Shown: positions 42,628 to 50,402 of the stretch, piece after piece
Layout of the letters: every line of letters starts with the position of its first letter
Position numbering within the stretch: position 1 is the first letter of the stretch
Assembly: GCF_042920265.1 (NCBI RefSeq)
Contig: NZ_JBDQZI010000001.1
Location: forward strand, 372,001 to 436,000
Direction of reading: 5' to 3'
From: Lysinibacillus_B sp042920265
GTDB taxonomy: Bacteria > Bacillota > Bacilli > Bacillales_A > Planococcaceae
DNA length: 64,000 bases
Program-made: the position numbers and the translations under genes
Notes under the pieces: generated by a model
Told to the model about the DNA's origin: nothing
Databases searched by the model: none
The model's input: the letters and a program-made list of their open reading frames with translations, nothing else

Positions 42628-42948
42628 ATGAGAGACCAACAGGATTTTAAGTTGGCCCTGTACAATTTTATGCAGACAACAAATAAACAAGATTTTGCAC
42701 CATTGGAGTTGGACAGAACGTTGTTCCCAGCTCTCGATATTCTTTTTGACGTAAGCGACAGCAGAGAAAAAGTCAATGTTAACTCTGCCAGGAGTCTACT
42801 GACAGAAAGACAATTAACAGCCTTTACAATGTACTATACCGGCTCTACTTACGCTGCTATTGCAGAGAAGATGGATATAAGCAGCAGTAGTGTTCAAAGT
42901 CATATCCATCGTGCTCGCAAAGCACTAGAGCATTTGAAAGAGGGTTAG
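42628..42948 (+). CDS. Second, shorter sigma region 4-like regulator
   Basis: 106 residues after GATAAGGGGGGGAT. LLTERQLTAFTMYYTGSTYAAIAEKMDISSSSVQSHIHRARKALE (about 56-100) is again a sigma region 4-like HTH. Tandem arrangement with 42100-42612 suggests duplication or a two-part regulator; in PICIs and phages this is the place of the packaging/late gene activator. Confidence 0.72.
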   Translation: MRDQQDFKLALYNFMQTTNKQDFAPLELDRTLFPALDILFDVSDSREKVNVNSARSLLTERQLTAFTMYYTGSTYAAIAEKMDISSSSVQSHIHRARKALEHLKEG

Positions 42949-43038
42949 TTTGTCATTTATGAAACGTGATTGATACGGAAGTTACGTATCAGTTTACTTG
43001 AGAAATTGTATATTCAAAGGTACGAGACATTCCCTCCG

Positions 43039-43131
43039 TAAAAACATAAAGCTTCCTGGCTTTAAGGACCGATGAGGCAGGTTCAAAAAAAATAGGTGTC
43101 ACGCGTAACCATCCCCCTAAAAATATAGATT
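43039..43131 (+). repeat. Conserved noncoding element A2
   Basis: Second copy of A1 (40039-40134): TAAAAACATAA, GGCTTTAAGGACCGA, TTCAAAAAA, AGGTGTCACGCG and ATCCCCCTAAAAATATA in the same order and spacing. It follows the regulator genes, the position of cos or terS leaders in phages. Confidence 0.6.
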
Positions 43132-43187
43132 AAAGTGCATATATACAAAGGAGGGAGAATGAGGAGTAGGAAGGAACTGATATTTAT

Positions 43188-43283
43188 ATGAGTATGAAGT
43201 GTAGAAATATTGTACAGCTTACCATAGATGGAACAGAAACATTGATAAATCAAGGTTTCAATGAAATAGTAGCTTTCTCATGA
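43188..43283 (+). CDS. Possible 31-residue ORF after element A2
   Basis: ATG 43188, MSMKCRNIVQLTIDGTETLI and 11 more residues to TGA 43283. AAGGAACTG is the only ribosome-like site. No family. It may be what remains of a small terminase or regulatory gene; coding status is doubtful. Confidence 0.25.
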   Translation: MSMKCRNIVQLTIDGTETLINQGFNEIVAFS

Positions 43284-43339
43284 CTATATATTAGTGCATA
43301 TACCGGCATGAATGCTTGGCAAGTTTTAGGCTTCAAGTC

Positions 43340-43371
43340 ACTCACTCTACTTCGTTGATAGTGAGTTTTTT
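43340..43371 (+). terminator. Terminator isolating the ATPase-protease cassette on its left
   Basis: ACTCAC and GTGAGT close a loop containing a TTCG, followed by TTTTTTATTT. The interval 43372-43607 behind it is AT-rich and probably holds the cassette promoter. Confidence 0.7.
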
Positions 43372-43607
43372 ATTTCACCTTCATGTCGTGTATAAAAGTG
43401 GAAAATAACAGCTATTTAATTTTAATACTGTGACATTACTTTAAATATATATATGGTTGTAGCACTCTAGTGGCAATTGATATCTGGTTAGCATATTGTT
43501 AACAAAAGGAACCAACTCTTTTATAAAGAACCTCATATTTCATGGTGTAATATCTGTAGGAAAAAGGTAAAATATTATTAAGATACATCTATCGGGAGGT
43601 GAAAAGT

Positions 43608-44567
43608 ATGGCAACTGCTGAACAACTTAAATTACTAGTAAAGGCACATTATGAAAACGATGATGCAAGGTTTGACACTCTGCTTATTCAAGTAGCTGCT
43701 TCTGAAGCCCAAAAGGGGCATGTAGCGTTAGCACGCGACTTAAAAAGTCTAATTGAAAAAGGGAAGAAGAATTCTTCTAAAGTTCAGTATATTGATTCCG
43801 AACTTGAAGGCTTAATCACAGTTCGCAGTAGTACCTATAGATTATCGGATTTAGTTGTATCTAAGGAAGTTAAAGATAATTTAGTTAATGTTATCAAGGA
43901 ATACGACAATAGATCTAAATTAGCCCAGTTTGGACTTATGAATCGAAGAAAAATTCTTTTAGCGGGAAAACCTGGTACTGGAAAAACTTTAACTGCATCA
44001 GTATTAGCTACAGAATTACAACTCCCCTTATGTATTATTCATACAGATAAAATTATGACAAAGTATCTGGGAGAAACTAGCCAGAAATTAAGTAAAATTT
44101 TTGATTACATGGCTAATTTTGAAGCAGTTTACTTATTCGATGAATTCGATTCGATAGCCAGTGAAAGAAATTTCGATAATGACGTTGGTGAAATACGGAG
44201 AATTATCAACTCTTTCTTACAGTATATAGAATCTAATGACAATGGATTCATTATTGGAGCAACGAATAACCCTCAACTCCTGGATGCCGCAATTTTTAGG
44301 AGATTTGATGATGTGATAGTTTATAAGCTACCGGATGCAACACAGCGAAAGAAGCTTATTAAAAACACACTTGGTCAATTTTTTGATTCTACAATAGATT
44401 TAGTCAGAGTTGGAAAAGCATCTGATGGCTTAAATCACGCAGAACTAGTAAATGTATGTAAAGATTCCATTAAAGAAACAATCTTAAATGATTTAGACAA
44501 AGTAACTGAAGATATAGTAATAAAAAATATAGAGAAGAAAATTAAAACATATTCTTGGGAGAAATAA
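43608..44567 (+). CDS. AAA+ ATPase of an ATPase-subtilase pair
   Basis: 319 residues, ATG after TCGGGAGGTG. The N-terminal 100 residues are helical; the AAA+ core follows: Walker A LAGKPGTGKT (about 122-131), Walker B VYLFDEFDSIA (about 173-183), sensor 1 IIGATNNPQLLDAAIFRRFDD with the arginine finger pair near 230, and a C-terminal helical lid. It is in the classic AAA clade (FtsH/Vps4/spastin-like) but has no protease, membrane or MIT domain of its own. The next gene encodes an S8 protease and starts 2 bp after its stop, so the two are made together, and the ATPase probably controls or feeds the protease (inference). Confidence 0.88.
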   Translation: MATAEQLKLLVKAHYENDDARFDTLLIQVAASEAQKGHVALARDLKSLIEKGKKNSSKVQYIDSELEGLITVRSSTYRLSDLVVSKEVKDNLVNVIKEYDNRSKLAQFGLMNRRKILLAGKPGTGKTLTASVLATELQLPLCIIHTDKIMTKYLGETSQKLSKIFDYMANFEAVYLFDEFDSIASERNFDNDVGEIRRIINSFLQYIESNDNGFIIGATNNPQLLDAAIFRRFDDVIVYKLPDATQRKKLIKNTLGQFFDSTIDLVRVGKASDGLNHAELVNVCKDSIKETILNDLDKVTEDIVIKNIEKKIKTYSWEK

Positions 44568-44569
44568 GA

Positions 44570-47032
44570 ATGGCTCAAACTTACGACAATTTATTTTTAT
44601 TTAATACTCAAAGTGACTTAAATTTTACTTCAAAAAAATCTGGGGGCGGAAAGCCAGAATTACCCTCTAGGAATCGTATATCTCATGGTCAACATATTAC
44701 AAATAAATTAAATGAAATTTGGAAAGTGGTGGAGAGTTCAAGAGAAGATAAAAGAACTACTGCATCACTTTCAATACATACAGGGACTTACTTAGAATTC
44801 CAAAGTACTCCCAATTTTTCTCTTGCCATCAAAAGTCTTGAGAATAAACCACAAAAAATTAAATTACTAAATGTTCGTAATCGCAATGTAGATGGTGAAG
44901 AAATAGAGTACGCTACGGTTTTTGTTCCGAAGGGTAAGGAACATTATTTTATAAAAAAAGCTACGGATTATTTAGAGAAAGTATCAATAAAAACTAATAA
45001 ACCTATGAATCAAAACCTAATTGATAGTATCGAAAATGTACAGTTAGCACTAGTAGAATCATTTTTTCCTACAAACCATATTCAATGGCTTAGTGAATCA
45101 GAGAAAAAGTGGTATGAAATATGGCTGAGTGATGATAGTAACGAAACTGAAGATCAATTTAGAAAAACAGCCGCTTTATTAGAGCTTGAAGTATCTACAG
45201 AATTTTTACGTTTTCCTGAACGAACAATTTTATTAGTATACGCTAATAAAAACGATTTAAGTAATTTAATTCTTTTTAGTCCTTCTATCGCTGAAATGAG
45301 AAGAGCGGCTGAAGCTAATAGTTTTTTCCTTGATTTAGAAAATGTAGATCAAATTAATTGGGCCGATGATGCTAAAGAGCGTATTCAAAAGAATACTGAA
45401 TCTCAGGTTGTAATTAATATTCTAGATACAGGCATACGTAGGACACATAATCTACTCTCTGACTTTATTGATGAAACCGATATGGTAGCTTACAATCCTG
45501 AATGGGATAAGTTTGATAACAATCAAATGGGTCATGGAACTTTAATGGCTGGAATAGCGCTATATGACGATGTTAAAATGTTATTGGAAAGTTCAGATGT
45601 TCACTCTGTTACACATACTTTAGAATCTTCTAAAATACTTCCTGATGAAGGAGAAAATGAACCTAAACTTTATGGTGCCATTACTAGTCAAGTTATAAGT
45701 GAACAAATTATTAACCACCCCAATAGAATTAGAGTAAATTGTATGGCTGTTACCTCTCCTGAAATAGATACGTACGATGGCAGTCCATCCTCTTGGTCGG
45801 CTGCTGTAGATGAGATAACATCAGGAGCTGTAGATGGTATAAAAAAATTATTGTTAATATCGGCTGGAAATATACCCACTAGTGATTGGGCTGGTTATAT
45901 AGATTCCAACAAAACTTCTTCAGTAGAAAACCCTGGGCAGTCATGGAACGCTCTTACTGTAGGAGCTTATACTGTTAAATCTGATCCTACATTAATAAGT
46001 ATACCTGGAATGAATGCAATTGCTCCTAATGGTGGGATTTCTCCTACTTCAAAAACATCTTTAATGTGGGATAAAAAATGGCCTATCAAGCCTGAAATCC
46101 TTTTCGAAGGTGGGAATGGTATTACAAATTCACGGGAATTCTATGAAGAAGAAAATTTTTCATCATTAACAACTTACCATGATATCTTCACTCGCCAATT
46201 TCACTATATAAATGCAACTAGTGAAGCTACAGCCCATGCCTCTTGGATGGCTGCTAAAATATACAATAAATATCCACTATTATGGCCTGAAACCGTACGA
46301 GCTTTGATGGTACATTCTGCAGAGTGGACTGACACGATGAAGAGACAGTTTTTAACCACGGGTAATAAAACAGACTATAGAAACCTTTTGAGAAGCTGTG
46401 GTTATGGGGTGCCAAATTTAAGTCGGGCTTTAAATTCAGTTGATAATAGTGTGAATTTGGTAATTGAATCTGAATTACAACCTTATAAAAACGTTAAGGG
46501 AAAAACACCTAAAACTAATGAAATGCATATTCATGAACTACCTTGGCCAAAACAACAACTATTAGACTTAGGTGAAACTAATGTTAAGCTTAAGGTTACT
46601 TTATCCTATTTCATTGAACCTGGTCCTGGTGAGAAAGGTTGGAAGAATCAGTATAGATATCCTTCTAGCCTGCTGCGTTTCGAGTTAAACGGTTCTAGAA
46701 ATAGAGAAGAATTTTTAAGAAGTATTAATAAAGCTGTAACTTCAGAGGATGAAGAAGAAACATCCGCAAGTAGCAACATAAATTGGTTATTAGGACAACA
46801 AAGAAATGTAGGTTCTATTCACTCTGATACTTGGGAAGGAACTGCGGCTGAATTAGCTACAAGCAATCTAATTGGTATATTTCCTGCTATTGGTTGGTGG
46901 AGAGAAAGAAAGTGGCTAGGAAAAGTTGAAAATACAATGCGATATAGTTTAATCGTGTCATTATCTACTGAAGCAGAAGTCGATCTATATACGCCGATTT
47001 ACACTCAAATACAAAACGAGATTATTATTTAA
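44570..47032 (+). CDS. Large subtilisin-like (S8) serine protease partnered with the AAA+ ATPase
   Basis: 820 residues, no signal peptide or TM, so cytoplasmic, unlike most subtilases. N-terminal region (1-275) of unknown fold. The S8 domain has the full triad: Asp286 in NILDTGIRRTH, His322 in QMGHGTLMAG and Ser551 in ATSEATAHASWMAAK; the usual GTSMAAP is altered to ATSEATAHA. A long insert separates His and Ser. The C-terminal 200 residues are beta-rich (VKLKVTLSYFIEPGPGEKG). ATG 44570 follows GGGAGAAATAAGA. AAA-subtilase pairs of this kind occur in scattered bacterial genomes, often in mobile DNA; function here is inferred as conflict or defence. Confidence 0.87.
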   Translation: MAQTYDNLFLFNTQSDLNFTSKKSGGGKPELPSRNRISHGQHITNKLNEIWKVVESSREDKRTTASLSIHTGTYLEFQSTPNFSLAIKSLENKPQKIKLLNVRNRNVDGEEIEYATVFVPKGKEHYFIKKATDYLEKVSIKTNKPMNQNLIDSIENVQLALVESFFPTNHIQWLSESEKKWYEIWLSDDSNETEDQFRKTAALLELEVSTEFLRFPERTILLVYANKNDLSNLILFSPSIAEMRRAAEANSFFLDLENVDQINWADDAKERIQKNTESQVVINILDTGIRRTHNLLSDFIDETDMVAYNPEWDKFDNNQMGHGTLMAGIALYDDVKMLLESSDVHSVTHTLESSKILPDEGENEPKLYGAITSQVISEQIINHPNRIRVNCMAVTSPEIDTYDGSPSSWSAAVDEITSGAVDGIKKLLLISAGNIPTSDWAGYIDSNKTSSVENPGQSWNALTVGAYTVKSDPTLISIPGMNAIAPNGGISPTSKTSLMWDKKWPIKPEILFEGGNGITNSREFYEEENFSSLTTYHDIFTRQFHYINATSEATAHASWMAAKIYNKYPLLWPETVRALMVHSAEWTDTMKRQFLTTGNKTDYRNLLRSCGYGVPNLSRALNSVDNSVNLVIESELQPYKNVKGKTPKTNEMHIHELPWPKQQLLDLGETNVKLKVTLSYFIEPGPGEKGWKNQYRYPSSLLRFELNGSRNREEFLRSINKAVTSEDEEETSASSNINWLLGQQRNVGSIHSDTWEGTAAELATSNLIGIFPAIGWWRERKWLGKVENTMRYSLIVSLSTEAEVDLYTPIYTQIQNEIII

Positions 47033-47073
47033 CGATTATTTTTTGATATAGTCAATTTGAATTATATTTAGTT

Positions 47074-47099
47074 AGCCGATGTTGGTACATCGGCTTTTT
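47074..47099 (+). terminator. Terminator after the ATPase-protease cassette
   Basis: AGCCGATG and CATCGGCT, then TTTTTA. Confidence 0.88.
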
Positions 47100-47237
47100 A
47101 TTTTCCTCGTTTGTAGCTGTCACTTTTTATCACAGCAAATTATTTCATTCTCGTTTTGTTAACCGTCGGTGGACCTAGATAATTGAAAAATTTATGTGGA
47201 ATGCTATTGATAAATAGGAGAAGGAGAGGCATTTTAA

Positions 47238-47759
47238 ATGGGGTATGACAAAAAGAGAATTGTGAAATATTTCAAAGAGGAAATTTTTGATTGTTATGAA
47301 ATGGAACCCGATAAAGCTGGTGATATATACAGAAAAGTCGTATTAGGTGATATGTCTTATGAAGATGCATGGGACGAAATAAATAAGATAATGGGAGCAT
47401 TATCGAGTTATCGTAAGCAAGTATTAAAAGACCATAATGAAAAACCTTTAATAAATTGGGAAAAAGTTGTTCATAGAGGTGTAGAAATATCCACATTGCA
47501 GCCAGGTGAAAAAGAGAGTGTAATTGGCGAATTAAAGGAGGCGTTTAGTGAAAAAATTTATGATCTTGTTTGGAGCCAAGACGAAGTAAAACAATTCATA
47601 AGATTACAGTACGATATTCTACAGCTTTCAAAGCTTTTCTTGATTCAGTTTCCTGAACGCGCTGCTGAATTACTTGAACTAGAAATGGATAAACAAGGTA
47701 GAATGGGTCGTTATGAGGTTAGGGAATTTTTAATGAATAATGTTCAAGTGGGAGAATAA
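47238..47759 (+). CDS. Orphan hypothetical protein at the right end of the element
   Basis: 173 residues after AGGAGAAGGAGAGGC. It is an acidic, mostly helical protein (KYFKEEIFDCYEMEPDKAGDIYRKVVLGDMSYEDAWDEINKIM; KQFIRLQYDILQLSKLFLIQFPERAAELLELEMDK). No catalytic motif or TM is seen. It has its own ribosome site and terminators on each side, so it is an independent cargo gene. Family not recognised. Confidence 0.65.
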   Translation: MGYDKKRIVKYFKEEIFDCYEMEPDKAGDIYRKVVLGDMSYEDAWDEINKIMGALSSYRKQVLKDHNEKPLINWEKVVHRGVEISTLQPGEKESVIGELKEAFSEKIYDLVWSQDEVKQFIRLQYDILQLSKLFLIQFPERAAELLELEMDKQGRMGRYEVREFLMNNVQVGE

Positions 47760-47803
47760 AAACTGCTTCCTCAATTTTGAGGAGACGTGTATCTAATATT
47801 GAG

Positions 47804-47835
47804 AGTGGCAGCTCAATTTTGAGCCGTCACTTTTA
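47804..47835 (+). terminator. Terminator hairpins after the orphan gene
   Basis: GTGGCAGCTCAA is answered by TTGAGCCGTCAC and followed by TTTT. A second copy of the core motif, CCTCAATTTTGAGG (47771-47784), lies 30 bp upstream, and a further hairpin (AAAAGCAC/GTGCTTTT, 47852-47886) downstream. Confidence 0.65.
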
Positions 47836-47989
47836 CTGTGCGTTTAAATATAAAAAAGCACCTGTCTGGTGAACAAGTGCTTTTGATGAAAAGGTATCTT
47901 CGAAATTGAGTAGTGAGATTTTTACCCCGCAATTTTCCCGAGTGAGATTTATGATTATTCCTATTCAAGCACCGCAAAGCTGATTGTAT

Positions 47990-48009
47990 TTAGCCCCAAA
48001 TTAGCCCCA
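47990..48009. repeat. Right-end TTAGCCCCA pair
   Basis: TTAGCCCCA at 47990-47998 and 48001-48009, same orientation, 11 bp apart, followed by the near copy CTCGCCCCA. The same nonamer is paired at the left end. Nothing else is seen between 47887 and attR. Confidence 0.6.
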
Positions 48010-48133
48010 ACTCGCCCCAGAATAAAACGCTTGTTCGCATTATTTTACGTTGTTCGAAAACGTCCACAAGTCACGAAGTATTGATTTTACGCACTTCTTA
48101 AATAGTTGTTGCTACTGTTTGCGTTTCGAATCC

Positions 48134-48152
48134 AGTATAATACATACTACAA
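48134..48152 (+). repeat. Right attachment site core (attR)
   Basis: AGTATAATACATACTACAA, identical to 33103-33121. It lies 27 bp upstream of xerD and contains TATAAT, so the integrated element replaces the DNA upstream of the xerD -10 region. Confidence 0.88.
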
Positions 48153-48179
48153 GGTTTTTCGTATAAAAGGAGACGTTTT

Positions 48180-49082
48180 ATGGAAGCATTTACATATCCA
48201 ATTGAAGATTATATTCATTTTATTCGTGTGGAAAGACAGTTATCGAATAATACGTTAGCATCCTATCGACGCGATTTAGTGGCGTATGCCCAGCATTTAC
48301 AAGAGGTGCAGCAAGTAAAAAGCTTTAATGAAGTGACACGAGCGCATATTTTATTGCACCTGCAAAATTTGCGGACAGAAGGAAAGACGGCGCGTACGGT
48401 AGCACGTCATATTTCGTCCATCAGGTCGTTTCACCAGTTTTTATTGCGTGAAAAGGTGACGACTACGGACCCGACTGTACATCTTGAAATGCCACAACTG
48501 GAGCAAAAGTTACCGAAAGTATTATCTATCGAGGAAATCGATGCGTTAATTTCCGCACCAGACCGTTCCAAACCACAGGGCATTCGCGATGTGGCGATGT
48601 TAGAGTTGTTATATGCGTCAGGTATGCGTATTTCGGAGTTAATTGAGTTAAACTTAGAAGACATCCATTTAACGATGGGCTTTGTACGCGTGTTTGGTAA
48701 AGGCGGCAAGGAGCGCATTATTCCGCTCGGACGCGGCGCATTACATGCCGTCAGTAAGTATTTAGAGCGTGCACGCTATGAGCTACAAGGGAACTATCCA
48801 AAAACAGATGCGTTGTTTATTAATCGAAGAGGAAAACGGCTGACGCGGCAAGGCTGCTGGAAATTGTTGAAGCAACATGCACAGGCGGCTCATATCCAAA
48901 AAGAATTAACACCGCACGTATTAAGACATTCCTTTGCGACACACTTAATTGAAAATGGTGCTGATTTACGTGCTGTTCAAGAGATGCTAGGTCATGCAGA
49001 TATTTCGACGACGCAAATTTACACACATGTGAGTAAAACGCGTTTATCCGAGGTATATAAACAATTCCATCCAAGAGCGTAA
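48180..49082 (+). CDS. xerD: Tyrosine recombinase XerD
   Basis: 300 residues. Resolves chromosome dimers at dif with its partner CodV/XerC. SAM-like N-domain (IEDYIHFIRVERQLSNNTLASYRRDL) and catalytic domain with Arg in LLYASGMRISELIEL, Lys in FGKGGKERIIPLG, HxLRHSFATHL, His in MLGHADISTTQIYTHVS with the nucleophile Tyr near residue 280. Start ATG after AAAGGAGACG. Follows fur in the uninterrupted chromosome order. Confidence 0.95.
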   Translation: MEAFTYPIEDYIHFIRVERQLSNNTLASYRRDLVAYAQHLQEVQQVKSFNEVTRAHILLHLQNLRTEGKTARTVARHISSIRSFHQFLLREKVTTTDPTVHLEMPQLEQKLPKVLSIEEIDALISAPDRSKPQGIRDVAMLELLYASGMRISELIELNLEDIHLTMGFVRVFGKGGKERIIPLGRGALHAVSKYLERARYELQGNYPKTDALFINRRGKRLTRQGCWKLLKQHAQAAHIQKELTPHVLRHSFATHLIENGADLRAVQEMLGHADISTTQIYTHVSKTRLSEVYKQFHPRA

Positions 49083-49196
49083 TGGAATTTTGGTGTAACT
49101 GAGCGAAAAAGATACACTGTGTCGGATGTCTGACCTTTATTTATTTTGTATTTTTGATAAAATATACTAGTAGTAAAGAGGAGGACGTATATAAAG

Positions 49197-50375
49197 ATGA
49201 AACCATTTAAAAAAATACATTTAATCGTCATGGATTCGGTTGGCATCGGGGAAGCGCCAGATGCAGCCCAGTTCGGTGATGTTGGCTCAGATACACTTGG
49301 TCATATTGCAGAAAAAATGAACGGACTTCATATGCCGAATATGTCTTCGTTAGGCTTAGCGAATATTCGTGAAATCAAAGGAATTGCCCCTACAGATACG
49401 CCAAAAGCGTACTACGGGATGATGCAAGAAGCGTCTGTTGGTAAAGATACGATGACAGGGCATTGGGAGATTATGGGGCTAAATATTGATAAGCCATTTA
49501 AAGTATACCCAGAAGGCTTCCCGCAATCATTAATCGAGGAGCTTGAAAAACGGACTGGTCGTAAAGTGCTTTGCAATAAGCCGTATAGTGGAACAGCGGT
49601 AATCGATGACTACGGTAAGGAGCATATGGAAACGGGTGCCATTATCGTTTATACATCAGCTGACCCTGTACTGCAAATTGCGGCACATGAAGAAGTTATT
49701 CCACTTGAAGAATTGTATAACATTTGCGAAATTGCACGTGAGCTCACATTAGATCCTCAATATTTAGTAGGGCGAGTCATTGCGCGTCCTTTCATCGGTG
49801 AGGTAGGGCATTTCACACGTACGCCAAATCGCCATGATTATGCATTATCGCCGTTTGGTCGCACAACGATGAACGAATTAAAAGATGCAAGTTTAGATGT
49901 CATTGCCATTGGGAAAATTTCAGATATTTATAACGGTGAAGGCGTAACAGAAGCCGTTCGTACGAAAAGTAATACAGATGGCATGGATCGACTAAATGAA
50001 ATTGTACGACGTGATTTCCACGGGTTAAGCTTTTTAAATTTAGTGGATTTTGATGCAAGCTTTGGTCACCGTCGTGATCCAATCGGTTACGGGGAAGCGC
50101 TAGAAGAATTTGACCGTCGTTTACCAGAAGTAATGGAAGCCATGTCAGAGGATGAGCTATTAATTATTACAGCAGACCATGGTAATGACCCGACATTCCC
50201 AGGTACGGACCATACACGTGAATACGTGCCATTAATTGTTTATTCGCCACGTTTTGAAGCAGGTGGACCATTACCACTTCGTCAAACATTTGCGGATATC
50301 GCGGCAACAGTAGCGGAAAACTTCAACGTAAAACGACCTGCATTCGGCACGAGTTTCTTAGCGAGCTTAAAATAA
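49197..50375 (+). CDS. deoB: Phosphopentomutase
   Basis: 392 residues, alkaline-phosphatase superfamily, interconverts (deoxy)ribose 1- and 5-phosphate in nucleoside salvage. N-terminal LIVMDSVGIGEAPDA with the metal Asp, GKDTMTGHWEIMG with the phosphothreonine Thr, and C-terminal LIITADHGNDPTFPGTDHTREYVP with metal ligands. Start ATG after AAGAGGAGG. Followed 27 bp later by pdp, giving a salvage operon. Confidence 0.96.
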   Translation: MKPFKKIHLIVMDSVGIGEAPDAAQFGDVGSDTLGHIAEKMNGLHMPNMSSLGLANIREIKGIAPTDTPKAYYGMMQEASVGKDTMTGHWEIMGLNIDKPFKVYPEGFPQSLIEELEKRTGRKVLCNKPYSGTAVIDDYGKEHMETGAIIVYTSADPVLQIAAHEEVIPLEELYNICEIARELTLDPQYLVGRVIARPFIGEVGHFTRTPNRHDYALSPFGRTTMNELKDASLDVIAIGKISDIYNGEGVTEAVRTKSNTDGMDRLNEIVRRDFHGLSFLNLVDFDASFGHRRDPIGYGEALEEFDRRLPEVMEAMSEDELLIITADHGNDPTFPGTDHTREYVPLIVYSPRFEAGGPLPLRQTFADIAATVAENFNVKRPAFGTSFLASLK

Positions 50376-50402
50376 GTACAAATGGACGGGGGAGTGGGAA
50401 AG

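Larger units (their letters stand above)
33103..48152. mobile_element. Integrated satellite-like (PICI-like) phage element, ~15 kb, between fur and xerD
   Basis: Bounded by a 19-bp direct repeat. Order from left: integrase (minus), antirepressor remnant, CI-like repressor (minus), then rightward DUF771-like gene, two small genes, VapE primase-helicase, iteron-rich putative origin, zinc-ribbon and Com-like genes, prohead protease, coiled-coil gene, two sigma-like HTH genes, AAA+ ATPase, S8 protease, orphan gene. Absent: portal, capsid, large terminase, tail, holin, endolysin. Integrase-repressor on one strand, primase and cargo on the other, and the size of 15 kb fit phage-inducible chromosomal islands. 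A decayed prophage is the alternative. Confidence 0.85.

Noticed and set aside
47990..48019. CRISPR-like short repeats (TTAGCCCCA)
   Set aside because: Only two or three copies without spacers; better explained as integrase arm sites.
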